This document shows positions 16,078-24,252 of a stretch of 43,446 bases of DNA, piece by piece. The notes under the pieces are model-generated. The model saw nothing but the letters and a program-made list of their open reading frames with translations. It searched no databases and was not told the DNA's origin. Position numbers and translations under genes: made by a program. Position 1 is the first letter of the stretch, and every line of letters starts with the position of its first letter. Source of the DNA: Pseudonocardia humida (GTDB taxonomy: Bacteria > Actinomycetota > Actinomycetes > Mycobacteriales > Pseudonocardiaceae); contig NZ_JAGSOV010000052.1 in NCBI RefSeq assembly GCF_023898865.1, forward strand, positions 1 to 43,446, given 5' to 3'.

Positions 16078-16871
16078 GACCGGGCGCCGGCCGCTCCGAG
16101 CTCGTCGAGCAGGTCCTGGGAGTAGGTGACCCGCCCGGTGAGCGGCTCGGCGCCGGCCGGGGTGGGGCGGCACAGCGCGTACGCCGCGTCGGCCATCACG
16201 TCGTCCGGCTCGGCGTTCGGGTCGTCCTCGGTGGTCAGGTGGTGGAACAGCGTGCCCGGGGTGGGCACGACCTTCACCGGGGACAGCGCGTTGACGCGGA
16301 TGCCGTCGGGGTGCAGCTCGGCGGCCAGGCCCGTGCTGAAGCGCTCCAGCGCGGCCTTGCACATGCCGTAGACGGTGCCGCCGCGCCCGGCCCTGGTGGG
16401 CGGTGGGTGGATGGCGGCGCGGGAAGAGATGTTGAGGATCACCCCGCCGCCGCGCTCGCGCATCCCCGGCACGACCCGCCGCGACAGGTCGAAGGGCGCG
16501 GTGACCTGGACCTCGAACATCAGCGCGTACTGCTTCTCGCTGAACTCGGTGACCGGGGTGAACCAGGTGACCGCGGCGTTGTTGACCAGCACGTCGATCG
16601 GGCCGAGGCGCCCGGCGACCTGCTCGACGAGCGACTCCCGCTCGGCCGGTTTCGACAGGTCGGCGCGCACGGCGATCGCCCGCCCGCCCGCCGCCTCGAT
16701 CTGCGCGACCGTCCCGGCGATCGTGCCGGCGAAGCGGGACTCGCCCTCGGCGACCGTGCGCGCCGACACCGCGACCGCGGCCCCGGCCGCGGCCAGCCTG
16801 CGGGCGATCGCCGCCCCGATGCCCCGGCTCGCGCCGGTCACCAGCGCGACCTTCCCGTCCAGGTCTCCCAC
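16074..16871 (-). CDS. SDR-family oxidoreductase
   Basis: This 265-aa short-chain dehydrogenase has the nucleotide-binding TGASRGIGAAIA (12-23), NNAA (97-100), an active-site serine near 149-150 (NISSR) and YGMCK (Tyr168, Lys172). SARTV after beta-2 has an Arg that would favour NADP(H). An insertion before the tyrosine (IHPPPTRAGRGGTV) is longer than usual. Start GTG 16871 has GGAGGA about six to seven bases upstream. It follows the MFS gene by 23 bp and overlaps the PHP start. It probably oxidises a hydroxyl intermediate of the pathway, but the reaction cannot be assigned. Confidence 0.85.
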   Translation of the reverse strand: MGDLDGKVALVTGASRGIGAAIARRLAAAGAAVAVSARTVAEGESRFAGTIAGTVAQIEAAGGRAIAVRADLSKPAERESLVEQVAGRLGPIDVLVNNAAVTWFTPVTEFSEKQYALMFEVQVTAPFDLSRRVVPGMRERGGGVILNISSRAAIHPPPTRAGRGGTVYGMCKAALERFSTGLAAELHPDGIRVNALSPVKVVPTPGTLFHHLTTEDDPNAEPDDVMADAAYALCRPTPAGAEPLTGRVTYSQDLLDELGAAGARS

Positions 16872-16894
16872 CAGTTCTCCTCCGCACTCGTCGC

Positions 16895-18412
16895 TCAGTC
16901 GTCGGGACCGGTCGACACCGGCCCCGCGTTGCCGACCGGGGCCGCGGTGCGCCTGCCGACCAGCGAGGTCAGCACGCACAGCGCGGTCATCACCGCCATC
17001 ACCCCGAACGCCCAGCGGAAGCCCGTGACCAGCTCGCCCAGCGCGTCCGGGGACAGCTGGGCGATCGAGCCCTCCAGCACCTGCCCGCGCAGCTGCACCG
17101 GCAGCGGCATGCTGATCAGGGTCAGCGACACCGCGGTGCTGATCACCACCCCGGAGCTCTGCGCCATCAGCCGCACGCCGTTGGTGATGCCGAGCCGCTC
17201 CGGGGGCACGTCCTGCAGCATGGCCGTGCTGTTGGCCGGGATGAACCCGCCCGAGCCCAGCCCGATCACCAGCACCGCGACGAGGACCAGCCAGTAGGGC
17301 GTGTCCACGTCGATCACCACCAGCAGGAAGACCATCCCGACCAGCGACACCGACGACGAGATCGCCGCGACCGTGCGGGCGCGCACCCAGCGCATGAGCA
17401 GGCCCGCGCCGGGCGAGGACACGATCGAGGCCACCGCCAGCGGCAGGATCTTGATGCCGGCCTCGCTGGGCGTGTCGCCCTGCGCGGCCTGGAAGTACAG
17501 CCCCATCAGCAGCACCACCGCGAACCGCGACATCGTGCCCAGGAAGCCCGACAGCACGCCGATCCCGACGACCGGTTCGCGGAACAGCCCCACGTCGACC
17601 ACCGGTGCCGCGACGCGCCGCTCCACCACCAGGAACACCGGCACGGCGATGACGAACGCCACCAGCCCGGCCACCACCCACGGGTCCAGCCAGCCCGTCG
17701 TGCCCGACAGCGACAGCGCCACCAGCAGCCCGCCCAGCCCGATCAGCACCAGCGCGTTGCCGACCGGATCGAGCTTGACCGGCTCGGTGGAGCGCGGCAC
17801 CTTGCGCATCACCCGCAGGCCCCACAGCAGGCACACCACCCCGATCGGGACGTTGAGCAGCAGCGTCCAGCGCCACCCGAACTCGGTGGCCACCACCCCG
17901 CCCACGGTCGGGCCGAGCATCTGGGCCAGCGAGAACGAGGCCATGTAGATGCCCAGGCCCTGCCCGAGCAGCCGGCGCGGGAAGGCCGTGGTCAACAGCG
18001 CCGCGCTGTTGGTGATGATCATCGCCGCGCCGATCGCCTGGAGCACCCGGCAGCCGATCAGCAGCCAGACGCCCGGGGCCATCCCGGCGGCCAGGCTCGC
18101 GGCGGTGAACAGCCCGACGCCGGTCAGGTACATCGAGCGGCGCCCGAACACGTCCGCCAGCCGCCCGAAGAAGATCATCAGCGTGACGTGCACGAGCTGG
18201 AAGCTCATCAGCACCCAGCTCGCCTCGAACGGGGTGGCGTCGAGGCCGGAGACGATCGCCGGCAGCGCGATGTTGAGCGAGCTGTTGTTGATCCCGCTCA
18301 TCAACGACGCCAGGCACACCACCGACAGCAGCCGGTACGCGTACCGGATGCGAGTGCGCTCGGTGTCCCCCTCCGCGCCCTGCTCCGCCCGCGTCGCCTC
18401 GACCCCGACCAC
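16895..18412 (-). CDS. MFS transporter, DHA2-like (about 14 membrane segments)
   Basis: This is a 505-aa integral membrane protein of the major facilitator superfamily. TM1 starts around LLSVVCLASLMSGINNSSLNIALPAI. The A-motif-like loop GRLADVFGRRSMYLTG, motif C-like LAQMLGPTVGGVV and a long hydrophobic C-terminal half fit a 14-TM drug:H+ antiporter-2 family member. The start is drawn at GTG 18412; the frame is open far upstream into the preceding gene, but nothing there is MFS-like. It sits 47 bp after the acyl-CoA dehydrogenase gene within the operon. Import of the pathway substrate or export of an intermediate are both possible. Confidence 0.88.
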   Translation of the reverse strand: MVGVEATRAEQGAEGDTERTRIRYAYRLLSVVCLASLMSGINNSSLNIALPAIVSGLDATPFEASWVLMSFQLVHVTLMIFFGRLADVFGRRSMYLTGVGLFTAASLAAGMAPGVWLLIGCRVLQAIGAAMIITNSAALLTTAFPRRLLGQGLGIYMASFSLAQMLGPTVGGVVATEFGWRWTLLLNVPIGVVCLLWGLRVMRKVPRSTEPVKLDPVGNALVLIGLGGLLVALSLSGTTGWLDPWVVAGLVAFVIAVPVFLVVERRVAAPVVDVGLFREPVVGIGVLSGFLGTMSRFAVVLLMGLYFQAAQGDTPSEAGIKILPLAVASIVSSPGAGLLMRWVRARTVAAISSSVSLVGMVFLLVVIDVDTPYWLVLVAVLVIGLGSGGFIPANSTAMLQDVPPERLGITNGVRLMAQSSGVVISTAVSLTLISMPLPVQLRGQVLEGSIAQLSPDALGELVTGFRWAFGVMAVMTALCVLTSLVGRRTAAPVGNAGPVSTGPDD

Positions 18413-18459
18413 CGATCGCCCGACCCCCGTCCCTTCAGCGACTGCTGCCCGCCCGGTGC

Positions 18460-19584
18460 TCAGACGCCGACGGCGTCGGCCAGCTTCGCCCGGTGGAACG
18501 TCGGGTCGCCCAGCCAGAGCTTGGACGCCTCGGCCCGCTTGAGGTGCAGGTGCGCGTCGTGCTCCCAGGTGAACCCGATGCCGCCGTGGATCTGGATGTT
18601 CTCCGTGGCGGCGAAGAAGTACGCGTCCGAGCAGTAGGCCTTGGCCAGGCTGGCCACCGCGGGCACCTCGTCGGAGCCGCCGGCCACTGCCCACGCCGCG
18701 TAGTAGGCCGCGGCCCGCGCCGACTCCACCCGCAGCATCACGTTCGCGGCCTTGTGCTTGATGGCCTGGAACGAGCCGATGAACCGGCCGAACTGCCGGC
18801 GCTGCTTGGCGTACTCGACGGCCATGTCCAGCGCCCGCTGCGCCCCGCCGACCTGCTCCAGGGCGATCAGCACGGCCACCTTCTCCAGCGTGCGGGCCAT
18901 GGACGCGCCGGCCCCGCCGTCGGTGCCGACCAGCCGGCCCGCGGCGCCGTCGAGCTCGACGGTGGCCATCGGGCGGGTCTGGTCGAGGGTGTTCACGGCG
19001 GTCCGGGTGACCCCGGCCGCGGTCGGGTCCACCGCGAACAGCGACAGCCCGGCGTCGCTGCGCGCCACGACGAGCAGCAGGTCGGCCAGCGCGCCGTCGG
19101 GCACGTAGGCCTTGGTGCCGTGCAGTGCGAATTCCCGAGCGAACCCCTGGCCGTCCGCGCGGGCGGTGGTCGAGGTGGCCGCCAGGTCCCAGCGGCCGTC
19201 GGGCTCGGTGGCGGCGACCGTGGCGATCGTCGAACCGTCGGCGATGCCGGGCAGCAGGTCCTTGCCCGCCTCCTCGTCGCCCGCGTCGAGGATCGCGCAG
19301 GTGGCGAACAGCGTCGACAGGAACGGCCCGGGGAAGATCGCCCGGCCGAACTCCTCCTGCACCACGGCCAGCTCGACGAACGTCGCGCCGCTGCCGCCGT
19401 GCTCCTCGGGGATGACCAGGCCCTGCAGGCCCAGCTGCTCGGCCATCCGCTTCCAGCGCGCCGGGTCGTGGGCGTCGCGGGTGTCCATCAGCGCCCGGAC
19501 GGTCTCGCTGGTCATCTCGTTGTCGCAGAAGCGGCGCACCGACCGGCGCAGCTCCTCCTGCTCGGCGTCGAACACGAGTTGCAT
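18460..19584 (-). CDS. Acyl-CoA dehydrogenase, small subunit type
   Basis: This 374-aa FAD-dependent enzyme has an N-terminal helical domain (MQLVFDAEQEELRRSVRRF), GLVIPEEHGGSGATFVELAVVQEEFGR, a beta domain, and a C-terminal helical domain with AVEYAKQRRQFGRFIGSFQAIKHKAAN and ENIQIHGGIGFTWEHDAHLHLKRA. The MCAD-type catalytic glutamate position is not conserved (WLGD). Together with the second acyl-CoA dehydrogenase two genes upstream it resembles the paired genes of heteromeric enzymes such as ChsE1-ChsE2 in cholesterol side-chain degradation, but this is inference. ATG 19584 has AAGGAGG about seven bases upstream, and the gene lies 11 bp after the SDR gene. Confidence 0.9.
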   Translation of the reverse strand: MQLVFDAEQEELRRSVRRFCDNEMTSETVRALMDTRDAHDPARWKRMAEQLGLQGLVIPEEHGGSGATFVELAVVQEEFGRAIFPGPFLSTLFATCAILDAGDEEAGKDLLPGIADGSTIATVAATEPDGRWDLAATSTTARADGQGFAREFALHGTKAYVPDGALADLLLVVARSDAGLSLFAVDPTAAGVTRTAVNTLDQTRPMATVELDGAAGRLVGTDGGAGASMARTLEKVAVLIALEQVGGAQRALDMAVEYAKQRRQFGRFIGSFQAIKHKAANVMLRVESARAAAYYAAWAVAGGSDEVPAVASLAKAYCSDAYFFAATENIQIHGGIGFTWEHDAHLHLKRAEASKLWLGDPTFHRAKLADAVGV

Positions 19585-19595
19585 GGCGTGCCTCC

Positions 19596-20504
19596 TTAAC
19601 GGGTCTGGCCGGAGACGGCGGGCTTGAAGACGCGTTCGACGAGCTCGGCCAGCTTCTCCGGGTCCCACGGGGCGTCGGAGTTGAGCTGGCGGATCGGGGC
19701 GGGCTTGCTGAGCAGCTGCACCTCGTAGCCGCGGGCCCCGATGACCTGCCCGGTGAGCCAGTCCGATGCGGTACCGGCGATGTAGCCGACGATCGGGGCG
19801 ATGTTGTCCGCGGCCATCTCGTCGTTCTCGCTCATCGCGCTGCGCCTGCGCTCGGTCGGGATGGAGCCGGTCATCCGGGTGGCCGCGCCGGGGGAGATGG
19901 CGTTCGCGGTGACGCCGTACTTGCCCAGCGCGTTGGCGCAGGAGTAGGTGAGCCCGACGATGCCCATCTTCGCCGCGGCGTAGTTGGGCTGGCCGGGCGC
20001 GCCGTACAGGCCGGACACCGAGGTGAAGTTGATGATCCGGTAGTGGCCGTCGGGGTTGCGCTGCTCGCGCCAGTAGGCGGCGGCCGGCTTGGTCGTCGCG
20101 TAGTGGCCCTTGAGGTGCACCCGGATGACGTCGTCCCACTCCGGCTCGGCCAGGTTGAAGATCATCCGGTCGCGCAGGATGCCGGCCACGTTGACCAGCA
20201 CGTCCAGCGAGCCGTACCGGTCGATCGCGCCGCGGACCATGCCCTCGGCGGCCTGGACGTCGGAGATGTCGGATCCGTCGACCACGGCCGTGCCGCCGGC
20301 CGCGGTGATCTCCTCGACCACCTGGGCGGCCGGGGTGGCGTCGCCGCCGCCGCTGCCGTCCAGCTCGGCGCCGAGGTCGTTGACGACGACGGCGGCGCCC
20401 TCGGCCGCGAACAGCTTGGCGATCCCGGCGCCGATGCCGCGGCCCGCGCCGGTGACGACCGCGACCCGGCCCTCCAGGCGGCCCTTGAGGGGGTGGGCGG
20501 TCAT
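19596..20504 (-). CDS. SDR-family 3-hydroxyacyl-CoA dehydrogenase-like protein
   Basis: This 302-aa SDR resembles the (3R)-hydroxyacyl-CoA dehydrogenase part of peroxisomal MFE-2. Features are VTGAGRGIGAGIAK (17-30), an acidic NAD-selecting VNDLGAELDG (41-50), NVAG (105-108), and the catalytic FTSVSGLYGAPGQPNYAAAK (Ser162 or 164, Tyr175, Lys179). The C-terminal tail is long, as in this subgroup. Start ATG 20504 overlaps the preceding stop (ATGA), with GGAGGAG upstream. It would oxidise the 3-hydroxyacyl-CoA made by the divergent MaoC hydratase. Residues 215-226 are encoded by DNA resembling the right half of the MIRU-like linker. Confidence 0.88.
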   Translation of the reverse strand: MTAHPLKGRLEGRVAVVTGAGRGIGAGIAKLFAAEGAAVVVNDLGAELDGSGGGDATPAAQVVEEITAAGGTAVVDGSDISDVQAAEGMVRGAIDRYGSLDVLVNVAGILRDRMIFNLAEPEWDDVIRVHLKGHYATTKPAAAYWREQRNPDGHYRIINFTSVSGLYGAPGQPNYAAAKMGIVGLTYSCANALGKYGVTANAISPGAATRMTGSIPTERRRSAMSENDEMAADNIAPIVGYIAGTASDWLTGQVIGARGYEVQLLSKPAPIRQLNSDAPWDPEKLAELVERVFKPAVSGQTR

Positions 20505-21790
20505 CGCGCTCCTCCAACGGCGGCGGCGGCCGGGGCGGCCGGGGTGGCTGTCGCGGCGGCGGCCCGCGCGGGCGCCGGTGCCTGCGGCTCGCGCGGCAGG
20601 CCCAGCGCCCGCTCCGCGATGATGTTGCGCTGGATCTCGCTGGTGCCGGAGAAGATGGTGCCCGCCCGGCTGGCCAGGAAGATGTTCTGCCACTTGCTGG
20701 TGCGGTAGCCCTCGCCGTCCGGGCGGACCAGCGCGGCCGCGCCCAGCAGGTCGGCGGCCAGCTCGCCGACGGCCTGCTCGTACTCGCTCCAGAACAGCTT
20801 GTTGATCGAGGCCTCCGGTCCCGGCTCCCTGCCCTGGGCCAGCTGCGACATCAGCCGGATGCCGGAGAACCGCATGATCTCCACGTGGCTGTGGCACCAG
20901 GCCAGCCGGTCGCGCACGGCCGGGTCCTCGTCGCGGCCCACCTCCCTGGCCAGCTCGACCAGCTCGGTGAACTGGCGCTGGTACTTGAGGTAGCCGGTGG
21001 TGGCGCTGCCGCCGCGCTCGTGGCCGAGCGTGGTCATGGCGACCCGCCAGCCGTTGTTGAGCCCGCCGATGACGTTGAACAGCGGGGCCCTGGCGCCGTC
21101 GATGAACTCCTCGCCGAACTCCGCGGAGCCGGTCAGCTGCTTGACCGGGCGGGCGTCGATGTTGTTGTCCGTGAACGGCGTCAGGACGTAGGACAGGCCC
21201 TTGTGCTTGGGGGCGTCCGGGTCCGTCCGGCAGATGATGAAGATCATGTTCGCCCGGTAGAAGCCGGAGGTCCAGATCTTCTGGCCGGTGATCACGATCT
21301 CGTCGCCGTCGACGACGCCGCGGGTGGTCACGCCGGCGAGGTCGGAGCCATGGCCCGGCTCGGAGAAGCCCTGGCAGTACACGTCCTCGCCGGAGATGAT
21401 CCGCGGCAGGAAGTGCCGCTGCTGCTCCTCGGTGCCGTGCACCATGATCGACGGGCCGACCATGCCCTCGCCGAAGCCGCGCCGGATGCGCGGCAGGTTC
21501 GCCCGCACCAGCTCCTCGGAGTAGATGGCGTTCTCCACCGGGCCCAGCCCGCGCCCGCCGAACCTCTCCGGCCAGGTCGGGCAGATCCACCCGTCGTCGA
21601 GCACGCGCTGCGTCCACTGCGCGTACTCGTCGGAGCGCTCGGCCTTCTCGAAGGCCGAGCGGTCGCCACCGGTCAGCGGGGTGCTGGTCCAGTCGACCAT
21701 CTGGGACAGGCCCGTGGGGGCCGCGGTGGAGATCCAGCCGCGGACCTCCTCCCGGAAGGCCTCCGCCTCGGGACCGAGGTCGAGTTCCAT
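20501..21790 (-). CDS. Acyl-CoA dehydrogenase, large subunit type
   Basis: This 429-aa enzyme has the layout of actinobacterial FadE proteins. An N-terminal helical domain with WTSTPLTGGDRSAFEKAERSDEY is followed by PERFGGRGLGPVENAIYSEELVRANLP, CQGFSEPGHGSDLAGVTTRGV (flavin/substrate strand), ITGQKIWTSGFYRANMIF and LGHERGGSAT. The end is FSGTSEIQRNIIAERALGLPR, where the MCAD-type catalytic Glu (YEGT) is Ser. About 25 Ala/Pro residues form a low-complexity tail. ATG 21790 has GGGAGGGAAGGA just upstream. It probably works with the smaller acyl-CoA dehydrogenase encoded two genes downstream. Confidence 0.9.
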   Translation of the reverse strand: MELDLGPEAEAFREEVRGWISTAAPTGLSQMVDWTSTPLTGGDRSAFEKAERSDEYAQWTQRVLDDGWICPTWPERFGGRGLGPVENAIYSEELVRANLPRIRRGFGEGMVGPSIMVHGTEEQQRHFLPRIISGEDVYCQGFSEPGHGSDLAGVTTRGVVDGDEIVITGQKIWTSGFYRANMIFIICRTDPDAPKHKGLSYVLTPFTDNNIDARPVKQLTGSAEFGEEFIDGARAPLFNVIGGLNNGWRVAMTTLGHERGGSATTGYLKYQRQFTELVELAREVGRDEDPAVRDRLAWCHSHVEIMRFSGIRLMSQLAQGREPGPEASINKLFWSEYEQAVGELAADLLGAAALVRPDGEGYRTSKWQNIFLASRAGTIFSGTSEIQRNIIAERALGLPREPQAPAPARAAAATATPAAPAAAAVGGAR

Positions 21791-21804
21791 GTCCTTCCCT
21801 CCCG

Positions 21805-24060
21805 TCAGGACCCGGCGCCGGCCGGGTCGTGGGTCACTGGGTTCGTCACGACGAGCACGTCCAGCGCCTCGACCGAGTCGCCGTCCACGCGCAACGGGTT
21901 GATCTCCAACGTCTGCAGGGCCGGGCCGAGGCCGGCCGCCGCGGCCGCGACCTGCGCGACCACCTCCGCCACCCGGTCCAGGTCGGCCGGGCGGGTGCCG
22001 CGGGCGCCGCGCAGGACCGCCGCGCCGCGCAGCTCGCCGAGCATCCGGCGCACCTCGGCGGCGTCGACCGGCAGCAGCCGCAGCGAGACGTCCTCGAGCA
22101 CCTCGATGAACACCCCGCCGAGCCCGACCGCGAGCACCGGCCCGAACGACGGGTCGACCGTGACGCCGACGAACAGCTCGGTCGCCGGCGCGCGCATGGG
22201 GCTGACCAGCACGCCTTCGATGTCGTCCGCGACGGCCCGGCCGGCCGCGTGCACCCGCTCGTAGGCGGCGCGCACGTCGTCGTCGCCCTGGACGCCGAGG
22301 GCGACGCCGCCGATGTCGGACTTGTGGGTGATCGCCGCCGAGCAGATCTTCAGCGCCACCGGGCGGGCGAACCGGGCGGCCGCGGCCACCGCGGCGTCGG
22401 CGTCGGCGACCAGCTCCGCCGGGACGACCGGCACGCCGGACGCCGCGACCAGGTCCCGGGAGCGGGCCTCGGACCAGGGGCCCGACGGCAGCCCGGCCGG
22501 TGCGGCCACCTGCTCCGTGGACGGCGGCCGGGGGTCGAGCGCGCGCGTCTCCTGCCAGCGCAGGGCCTGCCCGATCGCGGTCAGCCCGAACTCGATCCCG
22601 GCCAGCGTGTGCAGGCCGTGCTTGTCCAGCAGGGACTGCGCGAACGGCGAGAGGTCCGAGCAGGTCGCCGAGAAGTTGACGATCGGGACGGGCGAGCGCT
22701 GCGTCGTCGTGGCGATCTGCGCCATCCGCCGCTCGATGATCGACGGGTCGGGCGGCTCGGCGGCCGGCAGGGCCAGCATGTTGAACACGAAGTCGATGCC
22801 CGGGTCGTCGACCACCGCCTCCAGCGCCACGTCGCCCAGCCCGGCCTGCGCGGACCCGCGCTCGGCCAGCACGATGCCGGTGACGTCGAGCGGGTTGTGC
22901 GCCGCCGCGAACGGCGGCAGGGCGGCCTTGAGCTTCGCCGTGGTGGACTCGGCGAAGTCGACGATGCGCACGCCCTCGTCGGTGCTGCGGTCGGCGATGA
23001 TGTCGCAGGCGCCGCCGGAGGCGGTCACCACGCCGACCCGGCGGCCCTTGGGCACCTGCCCGGAGGTGAACAGCCCCGAGGTGATGAGCAGCTGCTCCAG
23101 GCTGCCCACCCGGATCACGCCGAACTGCCGGAACGCGGCGTCGACCACGGCGTCGTCGCCGGCCAGCGCGCCGGTGTGGGCGAGGGCGGTGCGCTGCCCG
23201 GCCTCGGTGCGGCCCACCTTGAGCGCCACGATCGGCTTGCCCCGCTCCAGCGCCCTGGCCGCGAGCTGGACGAACCGCGGGGCGTCGCGCACCGACTCCA
23301 GGAACAGCCCGATGACCTCGGTGTCGTCGTCGGAGATCAGGTGCTCGACGACGTCGGCGGTGGTGATGACGGCCTCGTTGCCCATCGAGGTGAGCAGGCT
23401 GATGCCCACCTGGTGGGCGCGGGCGAAGGCGAGGACGTTGCTGGTGAGCGCGCCGCTCTGGAGCACGATCCCGAGCGGGCCGCGACGCAGCGGGGGCACG
23501 ATGCCCAGCCCGAACGGGGCGACCGAGGCGGCCGCGTTGACGTAGCCGAGGCAGTTGGGCCCCAGCAGCGTGATGTCCAGCTCGACGGCCCGGCGCACCA
23601 GGCTGGCCTCGGCCTCGCGGCCCTGCTCGCCGCCGCCGTCGCCGTAGCCGGAGGCCAGCACGATGGCGTTGCGGATGCCGGCCGCGGCGGCGTCCTCCAG
23701 GACGCCCTCGACGGCCCGGGTCGGGGCGAGCACGTAGGCCAGGTCGACCGGCTCGTCGAGGTCGCGCAGGCTGGGCACGGTGGGGCGGTCGAAGGCGGTG
23801 GGGCGGGTGGGGTGCACGGGGCGCAGCGGCCCGGTGAACCCGGAGGTGGCCAGGCTGGCCACGATGAACTGGCCCCAGCCGGAGGAGTCCGACGCGCCGA
23901 CCAGCGCGACGCTGCGGGGGGCGAAGAAGGATCTCAACCGCTCCGGGGTGGCGAGCCGGCGGCGGGCGGCGGCCAGCTCCGCGGCGGTGGTGGGGTCGGG
24001 CCCGGCGCCGGGTCCGGCAGGCCCCGCGTCGAGCGTCGCTGATCGTGTGGACTGCGGCAT
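21805..24060 (-). CDS. Acyl-CoA synthetase, ADP-forming (acetate-CoA ligase family)
   Basis: This 751-aa one-chain NDP-forming CoA ligase has an N-terminal CoA-binding Rossmann domain (FFAPRSVALVGASDSSGWGQ, 45-64) and two succinyl-CoA ligase-like domains. These include LLGPNCLGYVNAAASVAPFG and the phosphohistidine loop AHTGALAGDD (His295). A C-terminal ATP-grasp domain (about 530-751) contains RPVALKICSAAITHKSDIGGV and GPVLAVGLGGVFIEVLEDVSLRLLP. It would activate the pathway carboxylic acid to its CoA ester with ATP, releasing ADP. It is the first gene of the minus-strand catabolic operon. ATG 24060 has GGGAGGAC upstream and lies about 60 bp from promoter P2. Confidence 0.88.
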   Translation of the reverse strand: MPQSTRSATLDAGPAGPGAGPDPTTAAELAAARRRLATPERLRSFFAPRSVALVGASDSSGWGQFIVASLATSGFTGPLRPVHPTRPTAFDRPTVPSLRDLDEPVDLAYVLAPTRAVEGVLEDAAAAGIRNAIVLASGYGDGGGEQGREAEASLVRRAVELDITLLGPNCLGYVNAAASVAPFGLGIVPPLRRGPLGIVLQSGALTSNVLAFARAHQVGISLLTSMGNEAVITTADVVEHLISDDDTEVIGLFLESVRDAPRFVQLAARALERGKPIVALKVGRTEAGQRTALAHTGALAGDDAVVDAAFRQFGVIRVGSLEQLLITSGLFTSGQVPKGRRVGVVTASGGACDIIADRSTDEGVRIVDFAESTTAKLKAALPPFAAAHNPLDVTGIVLAERGSAQAGLGDVALEAVVDDPGIDFVFNMLALPAAEPPDPSIIERRMAQIATTTQRSPVPIVNFSATCSDLSPFAQSLLDKHGLHTLAGIEFGLTAIGQALRWQETRALDPRPPSTEQVAAPAGLPSGPWSEARSRDLVAASGVPVVPAELVADADAAVAAAARFARPVALKICSAAITHKSDIGGVALGVQGDDDVRAAYERVHAAGRAVADDIEGVLVSPMRAPATELFVGVTVDPSFGPVLAVGLGGVFIEVLEDVSLRLLPVDAAEVRRMLGELRGAAVLRGARGTRPADLDRVAEVVAQVAAAAAGLGPALQTLEINPLRVDGDSVEALDVLVVTNPVTHDPAGAGS

Positions 24061-24107
24061 GTCTGTCCTCCCGGACCACGGCGTCCGTGCATGCTGGATC
24101 GGCGTCC

Positions 24108-24156
24108 TAGAATCGCGTTCGGTCCTCATGACACCCGCCGTCGTCGGCGTTGTCAA
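24108..24156 (-). promoter_or_regulatory. Promoter P2 with TAGAAT-n3-GTTC operator (catabolic operon)
   Basis: On the minus strand TTGACA (24156-24151), a 17-base spacer and TGTCAT (24133-24128) form a promoter. Its expected start region is covered by the operator TAGAATCGCGTTCGG (24108-24122, plus reading), an inverted repeat of GAA...TTC. It drives the operon starting with the acyl-CoA synthetase. Repression by the TetR regulator at 26854 is inferred. Confidence 0.5.
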
Positions 24157-24161
24157 CGGTC

Positions 24162-24210
24162 TTGACAGGGGTGCCCGGCGCCGCCAATGCTGTCCTAGAA
24201 CCTCGTTCCA
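24162..24210 (+). promoter_or_regulatory. Promoter P3 with TAGAAC-n3-GTTC operator (maoC operon)
   Basis: TTGACA (24162-24167), an 18-base spacer and AATGCT (24186-24191) precede the operator TAGAACCTCGTTCCA (24196-24210) over the predicted start. The first 17 bases including CC match the P2 site at 13 positions. The -35 boxes of P2 and P3 are five bases apart in opposite orientations, so polymerase binding should be mutually exclusive. The leader to the maoC ATG is about 55 nt. Confidence 0.5.
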
Positions 24211-24252
24211 AATCGTGCCCACTGGGTACCGAGCCTGTGATCGGGAGCAGCG

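Noticed and set aside
18413..18694. Longer N-terminus for the MFS transporter reaching into the acyl-CoA dehydrogenase gene
   Set aside because: The extra residues are antisense-like Arg/Gly-rich sequence overlapping a real gene; MFS helices begin only after 18412.
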